A stretch of 64,000 nucleotides of DNA from Salinimonas lutimaris (GTDB lineage: Bacteria; Pseudomonadota; Gammaproteobacteria; Enterobacterales; Alteromonadaceae). The notes beneath the pieces were generated by a model. It was not told where the DNA came from. It searched no databases and saw only the letters and a program-made list of their open reading frames with translations. Within the stretch, counting starts at the first letter, position 1. Every line of letters starts with the position of its first letter. Below are positions 8,939 to 17,356 of this stretch, piece by piece. The position numbers were made by a program, and so were the translations under genes. The stretch lies in NCBI RefSeq assembly GCF_005222225.1, contig NZ_CP036536.1, positions 2,566,001 to 2,630,000 of the forward strand, given 5' to 3'.

Positions 8939-8964
8939 ACAGCCTGACTGCCCGGTCAGGCTGT
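8939..8964 (+). terminator. Stable hairpin after the AzgA permease
   Basis: A perfect 10-bp stem ACAGCCTGAC/GTCAGGCTGT with a 6-nt loop lies 22 bp after the permease stop. The T-tract is poor (ACCTGCTTTAT), so it may be an attenuating or mRNA-stabilising hairpin instead of a strong terminator. Confidence 0.6.
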
Positions 8965-9147
8965 ACCTGCTTTATGGCAGCAAGTCCCCTTCTGCTTTGT
9001 TGCCCGGTCGGTGCTATTGCACAATTCTTCATCAGGCATAGTGGTTTTTATCTCAAAACCCGCCATGGTCTGACCTGAAAGGCTTGAATTGCCCTATGAC
9101 TCAGGCAAGATAAAGCTTCTTTATCATCAAAGTAAAAAGGAGCCAAA

Positions 9148-9642
9148 GTGGCAACAGTAACTTTACAAGGTAATGCAATGGAAACCGTTGGTGAACTGCC
9201 AGCGAAAGGCACGCAGGCACCCGCATTTTCTCTGGTACAAACTGATTTATCTGAGATTGCATTAGCTGATCTGGCCGGAAAAAAAGTCGTTCTGAATATC
9301 TTCCCGTCAATTGATACCGGCACCTGTGCGATGTCTGTTCGCCAGTTCAACGAAAAAGCAGCGGGCCTGGACAATACTGTCGTTATTTGTGTTTCTGCTG
9401 ACCTGCCATTTGCAGCGGGCCGCTTCTGTGGTGCCGAAGGCATTGAGAATGTGAAAACCGGCTCAACATTCCGCAGCTCTTTCGGTGAAGATTACGGTGT
9501 GACATTTGCCGATGGCCCACTGGCAGGCCTGACCTCACGCTCTGTTGTAGTTATCAGCGAAAATGGTGAAGTGGTGTATACCGAACAGGTGGGTGAAACT
9601 GCTGATGAACCAGATTACGACGCAGCACTGGCAGCACTGTAA
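9148..9642 (+). CDS. tpx: Thiol peroxidase (Tpx), 2-Cys peroxiredoxin
   Basis: Tpx reduces hydrogen peroxide and alkyl hydroperoxides using thioredoxin. The product is 164 aa, the usual length. The peroxidatic cysteine sits in FPSIDTGTCAMSVR (about residues 51-64) and the resolving cysteine in AAGRFCGAEG (about residue 94). The start is GTG at 9148, backed by AAGGAG 6 nt upstream and by the family N-terminus MATVTLQGN. It is monocistronic between two hairpins. A peroxidase between purine genes may be chance, although urate oxidase and xanthine dehydrogenase can generate oxidants. Confidence 0.95.
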   Translation: MATVTLQGNAMETVGELPAKGTQAPAFSLVQTDLSEIALADLAGKKVVLNIFPSIDTGTCAMSVRQFNEKAAGLDNTVVICVSADLPFAAGRFCGAEGIENVKTGSTFRSSFGEDYGVTFADGPLAGLTSRSVVVISENGEVVYTEQVGETADEPDYDAALAAL

Positions 9643-9656
9643 TCTGATAAAAACCC

Positions 9657-9688
9657 CGCCGGTATCTGCAAAGCAGATACTATCGGCG
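9657..9688. terminator. Bidirectional terminator between tpx and the lipoprotein gene
   Basis: CGCCG-GTATCTGC, a 3-nt loop and GCAGATAC-TAT-CGGCG form a 13-bp stem with one bulge. It lies between two convergent genes whose stops are about 60 bp apart. Confidence 0.8.
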
Positions 9689-9700
9689 TGGCAATAGCGG

Positions 9701-9955
9701 TTACAGCTTTTCGTAGGAAAACGTAACCGCTTTATCTGACATAAACATAACCTTGATGTGTTTATCGTCTTTTGTACCCCATATACAACTCATCGTACCC
9801 AGCGACTTATCACAGCTGTTTGCACTCCCCAGAATCTGCTCTACCGCATCCTGACTCATGCCCATTTCCAGCTTGTCATAGTTCTCTTTGTTCAGCTTTG
9901 AACAGCCTGCCAGAGCAACTACCATAACGGCCAGACACATTGCTTTGATTTGCAT
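9701..9955 (-). CDS. Small BamE/SmpA-like outer-membrane lipoprotein
   Basis: This 84-aa protein has a lipoprotein signal and the lipobox LAGC (Cys at about residue 18). The mature part carries the NYDKLEMGMSQDAVEQILG segment typical of BamE/OmlA/DUF3862 proteins, followed by a two-Cys stretch (SCDKSLGTMSCIWG) and a short beta-rich end. This protein is shorter than BamE of E. coli and is probably a paralogue, not the BAM subunit. It lies 26 bp downstream of puuE on the same strand and could be read with it. Confidence 0.8.
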   Translation of the reverse strand: MQIKAMCLAVMVVALAGCSKLNKENYDKLEMGMSQDAVEQILGSANSCDKSLGTMSCIWGTKDDKHIKVMFMSDKAVTFSYEKL

Positions 9956-9981
9956 ACTCTACCTCTTTACCTGTGTGATTA

Positions 9982-10899
9982 TTATACTTCACTACCCGGT
10001 GCTGGAAAACCTGACTGCCAGTGGCGGGCAATTTGCTCCCGGGTGGCCAGCCATACTTTATCATGGCTTTGCACATACTCAATAAACCGCTTCAGGCCAG
10101 CCAGACGGGCCGGACGCCCCACTATACGGCAATGCAACCCTATCGATAGCATTTTGGGCGCCTCGGCCCCCTCTTCGTACAGCACATCAAAAGCATCTTT
10201 GAGATAAGTAAAAAATTGCTCAGCGCTGTTAAATCCCTGTGGCGTGGCAAAGCGCATGTCATTGGTGTCCAGTGTGTAGGGCACCATCAGCAGGGGCTTG
10301 TCGTAATGAAGATCGTAATAAGGCAGGTCGTCAGCGTAGGAATCGGCACAATACAGAATATCATCGCGCTCAGCGATAAGCTTCAGGGTATTGGGGCTGG
10401 TGCGCCCGGTGTACCAGCCAGCGGGTTTACTGCCGGTGACTGACTCATGCAGCATAATCGCCTCATCGATGTGCCGACGTTCTGTTTCAATATCCATATC
10501 CTGAAAATGAATCCAGCGCATGGCATGACTGGCAATCTCCCAGCCGGCATCAAGCATCGCCTGCACCGCTTCAGGGTGGCGTTGCAAAGCCATAGTAACG
10601 CCAAATACCGTGGTGGGTACCTGATACCGGGTCAGTAGCCGGTGCAAACGCCAGAATCCGGCACGGCTACCATATTCGTAAAGCGACTCCATGCTCAGGT
10701 GACGATCTGCATAGGGCTGAGCACCGATAATTTCGCTCAGAAAAATTTCTGAATGGGTGTCGCCGTGCAATACACTGTTTTCACCGCCTTCTTCATAATT
10801 CAGCACAAACTGAACGGCAATCCGGGCATCATCCGGCCAGTGCGGATGTGGCGGGTTGGCACCGTAACCAATCAAATCCCGTGGGTAGGCGTTACTCAT
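9982..10899 (-). CDS. puuE: PuuE-type allantoinase (polysaccharide deacetylase fold)
   Basis: PuuE hydrolyses allantoin to allantoate without being related to the classical amidohydrolase allantoinase. The product is 305 aa. Motifs are the N-terminal YPRDLIGYGANPPHPHWP, LNYEEGGENSVLHGD (metal-site region, about residues 34-48), the EIASHAMRWIHF deacetylase-type His motif and GWYTGRTSPNT. The start overlaps the end of the TetR gene by 4 nt (ATGA type), so the two are translationally coupled. This is the last catabolic step found in the window; no allantoicase or ureidoglycolate gene is present here. Confidence 0.93.
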   Translation of the reverse strand: MSNAYPRDLIGYGANPPHPHWPDDARIAVQFVLNYEEGGENSVLHGDTHSEIFLSEIIGAQPYADRHLSMESLYEYGSRAGFWRLHRLLTRYQVPTTVFGVTMALQRHPEAVQAMLDAGWEIASHAMRWIHFQDMDIETERRHIDEAIMLHESVTGSKPAGWYTGRTSPNTLKLIAERDDILYCADSYADDLPYYDLHYDKPLLMVPYTLDTNDMRFATPQGFNSAEQFFTYLKDAFDVLYEEGAEAPKMLSIGLHCRIVGRPARLAGLKRFIEYVQSHDKVWLATREQIARHWQSGFPAPGSEV

Positions 10900-11549
10900 G
10901 CGACTGTTTCCTCATATCTGGCCGGCACAGTGAGGCCGCACCCGGTCAGGGTAATGGCTATCAGGGTGCGTGTGGCATTCTGAAAATCGACTTTTTTCAT
11001 TCGCTGGCCGCGTAGCCTGGTGATCTGGGTGGAAAAATCAGCATAATGCTGCGTACTTGCCCAGATGTTATACAACAGATAATGAGGGTCGACCGGTTTC
11101 ATTTTCCCCTGCGCTATCCAGGCTTCGATAATTTTGACACGCCCCTGCATCCAGCTTAAATGCTCATCATTAAAGTAGGGGTTCAGATTAGGCGCGCCAT
11201 TAATAATTTCCATTGCGAAAATCTTTGACAGCAAAGGATGGGTCCGGGACATTTCCATTTTTTCGCTGATGTAATCGGCCAGAGTCTCAGCCGGATCGTC
11301 CTGCTCGGTAGCGGCATCAAACCGAGAATTCCACAGGCTCAGTGTTTGCTCAAGCACTGCCTGATATAAATCCTGCTTGGTCTTAAAATAATACAATACG
11401 TTGGTCTTGGGCAGACTAGCGGCATCTGCAACTTGTTGTACCGAAGTGCCTTTAAAACCCTGCTGAGCAAATGCTTTTTCTGCGGCTTTCAAAATAACCT
11501 GCTTATTTTTCTCACCCACCGTGCAGTCAGTGATTCTGCTTATTGTCAT
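10896..11549 (-). CDS. RutR-like TetR-family regulator of purine catabolism
   Basis: This 217-aa repressor-type protein has an N-terminal helix-turn-helix (about residues 18-62, GTSVQQVADAASLPKTNVLYYF) and a RutR-type C-terminal ligand domain. The ligand domain shares the WASTQHYADF stretch and the MEIINGAP segment with E. coli RutR (both recalled from the E. coli protein). The ATG at 11549 has AGGGA just upstream. Two close matches to the RutR consensus stand before xdhA (11819) and the AzgA permease (7514), with a weaker match at its own promoter (11581). RutR senses uracil in E. coli. Here the targets are purine genes, so a purine-pathway ligand is inferred. Confidence 0.88.
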   Translation of the reverse strand: MTISRITDCTVGEKNKQVILKAAEKAFAQQGFKGTSVQQVADAASLPKTNVLYYFKTKQDLYQAVLEQTLSLWNSRFDAATEQDDPAETLADYISEKMEMSRTHPLLSKIFAMEIINGAPNLNPYFNDEHLSWMQGRVKIIEAWIAQGKMKPVDPHYLLYNIWASTQHYADFSTQITRLRGQRMKKVDFQNATRTLIAITLTGCGLTVPARYEETVA

Positions 11550-11580
11550 AGTTCCCTGCGCATTAAGTAATATTCAAACC

Positions 11581-11594
11581 TGACCAAGCAGTCA
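11581..11594. promoter_or_regulatory. Weak RutR-like half-palindrome upstream of the tetR-puuE operon
   Basis: TGACCA-AG-CAGTCA lies about 32 bp upstream of the TetR start. It departs from the RutR consensus at several positions, so autoregulation is only a suggestion. Confidence 0.3.
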
Positions 11595-11783
11595 TAGTGC
11601 CACAGTGATACCGATGCTCAAGTTTTTCTTCTTTATCGCCGATTCTGAGGGATATGCTAAGTGTGCACGGTAATTGCTGTTGTTTGTAACAGGGTGGCAA
11701 AATGCGCTAACAAGCCGATAAACTGCGCTTTTAATGCATTTTATGCACCAATAAAAAACACTAACGCACCAACTTAGGGCAAG

Positions 11784-11806
11784 CATGTCAGTCGACATGT
11801 TTTTTT
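11784..11806 (+). terminator. Orphan intrinsic terminator reading rightward
   Basis: CATGTC and GACATG form a 6-bp stem with an AGTC loop, followed directly by seven T residues on the plus strand. No rightward gene precedes it: the nearest gene is the leftward TetR. It would end an unrecognised rightward transcript or protect xdhA from readthrough. Confidence 0.5.
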
Positions 11807-11818
11807 AGCAAAAACTAT

Positions 11819-11834
11819 TTGACCATTTGGTCTA
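11819..11834. promoter_or_regulatory. RutR-type operator upstream of the xdh operon
   Basis: TTGACCA-TT-TGGTCTA matches the E. coli RutR consensus TTGACCA-NN-TGGTCAA at 13 of 14 fixed positions. It lies 68 bp before the xdhA ATG. TTGACC itself could serve as a -35 element, which would let a bound repressor block the promoter. Confidence 0.8.
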
Positions 11835-11902
11835 CTTTTGAAATAGAATTACAGCTATAGTAGTCAGTTCAGCGACTTTACATTATCAATAAGGATAGAC
11901 AC

Positions 11903-13360
11903 ATGATTCGCTTTTTATTAAACGACACTTCAATGTCGCTGTCAGCGCAGGATGCGAATCAGACAGTGCTGTCCTTTTTACGCGAACAACAAAAACTGAC
12001 CGGCACCAAAGAAGGATGTGCAGCCGGCGACTGTGGTGCCTGCACCGTGGTGGTAGCTGAACTGAGTGATGCCGGGCACGGTCTGCATTACCGCTCTATC
12101 AATAGCTGTATTGCGCTTATGTCTTCGCTACATGGCAAACAGCTGATTACGGTAGAGCACCTCAAACAGGGCAACACCCTGCATCCGGTGCAACAGGCCA
12201 TGGTGGATGAGCATGGTTCACAATGTGGTTTTTGTACGCCCGGCTTTGTGATGTCGATGTTCGCGTTATATCAACAACAGCAACAAGCGCCTGGCCCCAT
12301 CAACCGTCATACTGTTGATTATGCGCTATCCGGTAACCTGTGTCGCTGTACCGGTTACCGGCCTATTATTGACGCGACTCTGGCAGCGTGCGCTACGCCA
12401 CAAAGCGACCAGTTTGCCCGTCAGCGTTCTGCCACTATCGATGCGTTAAACGCCCTGCACGATGATGTCGATCCCCTTACTTCAAGCGGTTTGCTTCTAC
12501 CTGTCAGTCGGGAGCAACTCGCTCAGTGTATCGCAGCTCATCCTGATGCCCCGCTGGTGGCGGGCAGCACAGACCTGAGCCTGGAAATTACCCAGCAACA
12601 TCGCCGCTTTGATACCCTGATCAGTTTGAGTCAGATACCCGCTCTTAAACAAATCAGTGTCGATAGCCAACGATTACGTATTGGCGCAGCATGTGCCCTG
12701 AGCGATATCGAAAAGCCCCTGTTAACCCACTTTCCTCAGCTACAGGAGCTGTTTGAACGCTTTGCCTCACTGCCGGTACGTAATCAGGCAACGCTAGGCG
12801 GCAATATTGCTAACGCCTCGCCTATCGGCGATATGCCGCCGGTCATGCTGGCACTAAACGCAACCTTTGTTGCCGATAATGGCAATCATGTTCTGCGCTT
12901 GCCGGCTGACGAGTTTTTCACCGGTTACCGGCAAACCACCCTGCCCCCCGGTTACTGGCTCAGTGCCATTGACATCCCTTTGTTAGGCGAACAACAGCGG
13001 CTTGCTGCATTTAAAGTCTCTAAACGAACCGAAGATGATATTTCTGCGGTCTGCGCGGTGTTTAATGTTGCTATTGATAATGATGGCATTGTTACTGGCG
13101 TAGCCACGGGGTTTGGTGGTGTGGCAGCAACCCCAGTTAGCGCAACTGCGCTGGCTCACGCCATTACCGGTAAACCCCTGACGGATGCGCAGACATTACA
13201 AGCAGGGAAAGTCGCACTGAAATCGGCCTTTTCACCTATTGATGATGTTCGTGCCACCGCGCGCTATCGCAACCAGCTGGCGGAAAATTTATGGCACCGA
13301 TTCTGGTTACAACAGCAAACCTCTTCCACCATTGAAACACGGGTGAACTACCATGCGTAA
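11903..13360 (+). CDS. xdhA: Xanthine dehydrogenase small subunit (2Fe-2S and FAD)
   Basis: This 485-aa subunit carries electrons from the molybdenum site of XdhB to NAD. Residues 1-165 hold two 2Fe-2S clusters: cysteines in EGCAAGDCGACTVV and NSCIALM (plant-type), then SQCGFCTPGFVMSM and GNLCRCTGYRPI. Residues 190-470 are the FAD-binding domain with LVAGSTDLSLEI and the GNQATLGGNIANASPIGD-like loop (here RNQATLGGNIANASPIGD). First gene of the seven-gene block xdhABC-uraD-uraH-guaD-puuD. It overlaps xdhB by 8 nt, and a RutR-type operator lies in its promoter. Confidence 0.96.
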   Translation: MIRFLLNDTSMSLSAQDANQTVLSFLREQQKLTGTKEGCAAGDCGACTVVVAELSDAGHGLHYRSINSCIALMSSLHGKQLITVEHLKQGNTLHPVQQAMVDEHGSQCGFCTPGFVMSMFALYQQQQQAPGPINRHTVDYALSGNLCRCTGYRPIIDATLAACATPQSDQFARQRSATIDALNALHDDVDPLTSSGLLLPVSREQLAQCIAAHPDAPLVAGSTDLSLEITQQHRRFDTLISLSQIPALKQISVDSQRLRIGAACALSDIEKPLLTHFPQLQELFERFASLPVRNQATLGGNIANASPIGDMPPVMLALNATFVADNGNHVLRLPADEFFTGYRQTTLPPGYWLSAIDIPLLGEQQRLAAFKVSKRTEDDISAVCAVFNVAIDNDGIVTGVATGFGGVAATPVSATALAHAITGKPLTDAQTLQAGKVALKSAFSPIDDVRATARYRNQLAENLWHRFWLQQQTSSTIETRVNYHA

Positions 13361-15683
13361 ACTTATTGATTCAGCACCAGCGGGCGCTGATGCCAGCGCA
13401 CTTCATAAGCCCAGCAAGCATGAAAGTGCAATCAGGCAGGTAGCCGGACAGGCACGCTATGTTGATGACCTACCCGAACCTCAGAACATCGCCCATGCTG
13501 CCGTTGGCGTGAGTCAGTGCGCCAGCGGCGTTCTGCAATCAGTGACGCTTGATGCGGTGCGCCACAGTCCTGGCGTGATAGATGTTATTACCGTGAACGA
13601 TATTCCTGGCCACAAAGATATTGGTCCGGTATTCGAAGGCGACCCGATTCTGGCCGACGGGGAAATCAAATGTTATGCCCAGCCGGTATTTGCGGTGCTC
13701 GCTGATACTGTAGATAACGCCAGACGGGCCGCACTACTGGGCGATATTAAAGTGCAGCAAAGCGCTGCGATACTGACCGTGGCTGAGGCGCTGGCAGCTC
13801 AATCGCATGTGCGTCCGCCCCATGAGTTTCATCGCGGAGCGTCAACAGACGCCCTGCGCAACTGCGACCTACAGGTCAGCGGAACGCTGTCGATCGGCGC
13901 TCAGGAGCATATGTACCTGGAAGGTCAGGTGTCGCTGGCAATTCCTGAAGAAGACGACCGCATGCTGATTTACACCAGCTCCCAGCACCCCAGCGAAGTA
14001 CAAAAACTGGTTGCTGAGGTGCTCGGTGTCGGCCTGCACAAGGTGACCGTGGATATGCGGCGCATGGGCGGCGGCTTTGGCGGTAAGGAGACTCAGGCGG
14101 CGCAGTGGGCGTGCCTGGCTGCGGTACTGGCCAGTCGAACCGGCCGGGCAGTGAAACTACGCCTGCCGCGTAGTCAGGATATGCAGGTCACCGGCAAACG
14201 TCACCCGTTTGAAAATAAGTATCGGGTTGGCTTTGATGAACAGGGAGTGATTAAAGCCAGTGAATTTGAGGTTAACGGAAACTGTGGACACTCACCGGAT
14301 TTATCCGATGCCATTGTTGATCGCGCCATGTTCCATGTCGACAATGGTTACTTTTTAGGGCAAAGCAAAGTCACTGGCAACCGGCTTAAAACCAATATGG
14401 TGTCACATACTGCTTACCGGGGTTTTGGTGGCCCCCAGGGCATGATTATGGCTGAGTCCATGATTGATAAAATAGCCCGGCGTCTGGGTGAAGATCCGCT
14501 GACCATCAGAAAACGCAATCTGTATGGTGAGGATACCGGCAACACTACGCCATACGGTATGCCAATTGAACACAACCTGCTGCCTGAGCTTATTAGTCAG
14601 CTTGAAACAACCAGTGATTATTGGTCACGTCGTGAAGCGATCCGGGCATTTAATGCAACCAGTCCGGTAGTCAAAAAAGGCCTGGCCCTGACACCGGTCA
14701 AATTTGGAATCTCTTTTACCGCCAAACACTTAAATCAGGCAGGCGCTCTGGTGCACATTTATACTGACGGTACCATTCAGGTAAACCATGGCGGTACCGA
14801 AATGGGCCAGGGCCTGCACACCAAAATTGCCCAGATCGCGGCTCACGAATTTGGTGTACCGCTGGACATGATTGAAGTGACATCAACGCGTACCGACAAA
14901 GTACCCAATACATCTCCTACCGCAGCATCGTCGGGCACCGATCTGAACGGCAAAGCCGTACAAAATGCCTGCATCACACTGAAGCAAAGACTGGCGGCAC
15001 TGTTTGGAGAGCAACTTGGCCTGCCGGCCGAAGATACCTGTTTTCGCAATGGCGAGCTGCATATTCAGGGTAACAGTATTGAGTTTGTCAGTCTGATACA
15101 ACAAGCGTATCTGGAGCGGATTTCGCTGTCGGCCACTGGCTATTACAAAACGCCCAAAATATTTTACGACAGGGACACCGGCAGTGGTCGGCCGTTTTTC
15201 TATTTTGCCTACGGCGCGGCGGTTAGTGAAGTCAGCGTCGATACCCTGACCGGCGAGTATAAAGTCTCTCAGGTGGACATTCTGCACGATGTGGGAGCCA
15301 GCCTGAACCCGGCGATTGATAAAGGTCAGATTGAGGGCGCGTTTATTCAGGGAATGGGCTGGCTGACCACCGAGGACATGCGCTGGAATGAAGAAGGCCG
15401 CATCATCAGCAATAATATGGCCACCTACAAAATACCGGCCATCGGTGATACCCCCACCGCTTTTCATGTTGAACTGTTTAACCGGCCCAATGCCGAGGAC
15501 AGTATTTATCATTCAAAAGCCGTGGGCGAGCCTCCGTTTATGCTGGGCATTTCGGTCTGGTGTGCGCTCAAAGATGCGATCAGTAGCCTGTCCGGCTACC
15601 GTGAGGATCCACAACTCGACACCCCGGCCACGCCGGAGCGCGTGCTCGATGCGGTGATGCAGGCGCAGGCGGTGGTGTTATGA
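13353..15683 (+). CDS. xdhB: Xanthine dehydrogenase large (molybdopterin) subunit
   Basis: This 776-aa subunit binds the molybdenum cofactor and oxidises hypoxanthine and xanthine to urate. Visible family motifs are ARYVDDLPEP at the start, MGGGFGGKE (about residue 240), the substrate-loop TAYRGFGGPQG, VNHGGTEMGQGLHTK (cofactor contact) and VGEPPFMLG near the C-terminus, whose Glu is the catalytic base. Arg in AYRGFGG is the residue that distinguishes xanthine dehydrogenases from aldehyde oxidases. Overlaps with xdhA (8 nt) and xdhC (4 nt, ATGA) indicate tight coupling. Confidence 0.96.
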   Translation: MRKLIDSAPAGADASALHKPSKHESAIRQVAGQARYVDDLPEPQNIAHAAVGVSQCASGVLQSVTLDAVRHSPGVIDVITVNDIPGHKDIGPVFEGDPILADGEIKCYAQPVFAVLADTVDNARRAALLGDIKVQQSAAILTVAEALAAQSHVRPPHEFHRGASTDALRNCDLQVSGTLSIGAQEHMYLEGQVSLAIPEEDDRMLIYTSSQHPSEVQKLVAEVLGVGLHKVTVDMRRMGGGFGGKETQAAQWACLAAVLASRTGRAVKLRLPRSQDMQVTGKRHPFENKYRVGFDEQGVIKASEFEVNGNCGHSPDLSDAIVDRAMFHVDNGYFLGQSKVTGNRLKTNMVSHTAYRGFGGPQGMIMAESMIDKIARRLGEDPLTIRKRNLYGEDTGNTTPYGMPIEHNLLPELISQLETTSDYWSRREAIRAFNATSPVVKKGLALTPVKFGISFTAKHLNQAGALVHIYTDGTIQVNHGGTEMGQGLHTKIAQIAAHEFGVPLDMIEVTSTRTDKVPNTSPTAASSGTDLNGKAVQNACITLKQRLAALFGEQLGLPAEDTCFRNGELHIQGNSIEFVSLIQQAYLERISLSATGYYKTPKIFYDRDTGSGRPFFYFAYGAAVSEVSVDTLTGEYKVSQVDILHDVGASLNPAIDKGQIEGAFIQGMGWLTTEDMRWNEEGRIISNNMATYKIPAIGDTPTAFHVELFNRPNAEDSIYHSKAVGEPPFMLGISVWCALKDAISSLSGYREDPQLDTPATPERVLDAVMQAQAVVL

Positions 15684-16525
15684 GACCTGACACCTGGTTT
15701 GACGCCCTGCACCGCTGCCAGCAAATGGGTGAAAGCTATGTCTTGATTACCGTGCTCAGTGTGGCCGGTTCTACACCCCGCGAAGCGGGCGCTAAAATGG
15801 TAGTCACCGCCGATAGTCAGTATGACACGATCGGCGGCGGCCATCTGGAGCATGCGGTTATCGCTCAGGCCCGCGAACAGCTGGCCGGCGCGGTAATGCA
15901 TGGACAGCCTGCCCCCCTCATAGAGTCATTCCCCCTAAGTGCAAAACTGGGCCAGTGTTGTGGCGGCGCAGCAAAAATTTTGTTTGAGGTAAAAGCCTGC
16001 CACGGTCAGCATGTCACTGTGTTTGGTGCAGGACATGTGGCCAAGGCTCTGGTGCCCCTGCTTGCACAACTGCCTTTGCAAATAACCTGGGTAGACAGCC
16101 GCCAGGCCATGTTCGACAATCTCAGTATCTCTTCCAATGTGCACATTGTGGTGGATGACGAGCCAGAGTCGGTACTGCCGCGTATTCCGGCAAACAGCTG
16201 GCTGTTGGTGCTCACCCATAATCATCAGCTGGACTATCAGATTGTGGAAGATGCCCTGCGCAAATTTTCCTTTGAATTTGTAGGCATGATTGGCTCTGAT
16301 ACTAAAGCCAGACGTTTTTTAACCCGCCTGACACACCGCGGGCTGACCGACCGCCAACTGAGCCGGCTGATATCGCCGGTCGGTGATTTGTCGGTACCGG
16401 GTAAGCGCCCGGTTGAGGTTGCGGTGTCTATCACCGCTCAGCTTATCAAACGTTTGCACAGTAACGCAGTGACTGAGGCAGATATAACACTGACCACCAG
16501 AACCCGGGAATCTCATGACGCCTGA
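15680..16525 (+). CDS. xdhC: XdhC molybdenum-cofactor insertion/sulfuration factor
   Basis: XdhC binds the molybdenum cofactor and delivers its sulfurated form to XdhB. The 281-aa product has the N-terminal XdhC domain (about residues 10-100, SVAGSTPREAGAKMVV and TIGGGHLEH, with a Cys pair in LGQCCGGAAKILFE). A Rossmann-type C-terminal domain follows (VFGAGHVAKALVPLL, LTHNHQLDYQIVEDAL, GMIGSDTKARRF). It is coupled to xdhB by an ATGA overlap and overlaps uraD by 11 nt. Confidence 0.95.
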   Translation: MRPDTWFDALHRCQQMGESYVLITVLSVAGSTPREAGAKMVVTADSQYDTIGGGHLEHAVIAQAREQLAGAVMHGQPAPLIESFPLSAKLGQCCGGAAKILFEVKACHGQHVTVFGAGHVAKALVPLLAQLPLQITWVDSRQAMFDNLSISSNVHIVVDDEPESVLPRIPANSWLLVLTHNHQLDYQIVEDALRKFSFEFVGMIGSDTKARRFLTRLTHRGLTDRQLSRLISPVGDLSVPGKRPVEVAVSITAQLIKRLHSNAVTEADITLTTRTRESHDA

Positions 16526-17021
16526 ACAGTTAAATCAATGCAGTACAGCACAGGCCACCGAGTGGTTTATGCAAACCAACACGGCCTCTCGCTGGGTACA
16601 GCGCATGGTCGACAGCCGCCCGTTTATTGACAAAGCACAGGTGAAATCACAGGCTCAGCAACACTGGCAGGCGATGGACAACGCCGATTTTCTGGAAGCC
16701 TTTGAAGGTCACCCGATGATCGGTGATATCAGCACATTGCGCAAAAAATTTGCTGCCACCCAGACGCTGGCTTCCCACGAGCAAAGCAGCACATCACATG
16801 CCAGTGAGGCGGTGTTGCAAGAATTAAAAGCTCTGAATCATGCATATCTGGACAGGCACGGCTTTATATTTATTATTTGCGCCAGCGGCCTGAGTGCCCA
16901 AACCATGCTTGATGCTCTGAAAGCCAGGCTTGACCGGCCTACTGATGAAGAAATAAAAACCGCAGCACAGCATCAGCTGAATATAACCCTGCTACGGATT
17001 GACAACGGATTATCAGATTAA
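16515..17021 (+). CDS. uraD: OHCU decarboxylase
   Basis: This enzyme decarboxylates 2-oxo-4-hydroxy-4-carboxy-5-ureidoimidazoline to S-allantoin, the third step from urate. It is 168 aa, normal for the stand-alone form. The catalytic His-Pro lies in FEGHPMIGD (about residue 66), and the helical RHGFIFIICASG and AAQHQLNITLLRI segments complete the family pattern. It follows xdhC with overlap and precedes uraH by 11 bp, so urate-ring steps are co-transcribed with xanthine dehydrogenase. Confidence 0.94.
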   Translation: MTPEQLNQCSTAQATEWFMQTNTASRWVQRMVDSRPFIDKAQVKSQAQQHWQAMDNADFLEAFEGHPMIGDISTLRKKFAATQTLASHEQSSTSHASEAVLQELKALNHAYLDRHGFIFIICASGLSAQTMLDALKARLDRPTDEEIKTAAQHQLNITLLRIDNGLSD

Positions 17022-17032
17022 GGAACCCGCTT

Positions 17033-17356
17033 ATGCATTCTCTGTCCAGTCATGTGCTTGATACCACCGCCGGTAAGCCGGTGGCAAACTTGACCATTAC
17101 CTTGTACACCCCCGATGGTGACACCATAAAGGGGACCACCGACAATGACGGCCGGTGTAAAGACTGGGGCGACACCCGGTTTCACCCCGGCGAGTATCGT
17201 CTGCGCTTTCATTGCGCTGACTATTTATTAAAAACTCACGGCGATACCTTTTATCCGTTCGTGGACATCAGCTTTATTCTGGGAAATGACACCAGCCACT
17301 ACCATGTGCCCCTGCTCATTTCCCCGTTTGGTTTTAGCAGTTACCGAGGCAGTTAG
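17033..17356 (+). CDS. uraH: 5-hydroxyisourate hydrolase (transthyretin-like)
   Basis: This enzyme hydrolyses 5-hydroxyisourate to OHCU. It is 107 aa with the diagnostic start LSSHVLDTTAGKPVANL (catalytic His at residue 7), the central Arg in HPGEYRLRF, and the C-terminal tetrapeptide YRGS that separates hydrolases from true transthyretins. No signal or peroxisomal-type extension is present, so it acts in the cytoplasm. The stop codon overlaps the guaD GTG by one base (TAGTG). Confidence 0.96.
   Translation: MHSLSSHVLDTTAGKPVANLTITLYTPDGDTIKGTTDNDGRCKDWGDTRFHPGEYRLRFHCADYLLKTHGDTFYPFVDISFILGNDTSHYHVPLLISPFGFSSYRGS

Noticed and set aside
14883-15512. 209-aa minus-strand frame inside xdhB
   Set aside because: It is the antisense shadow of a strongly conserved molybdopterin subunit.
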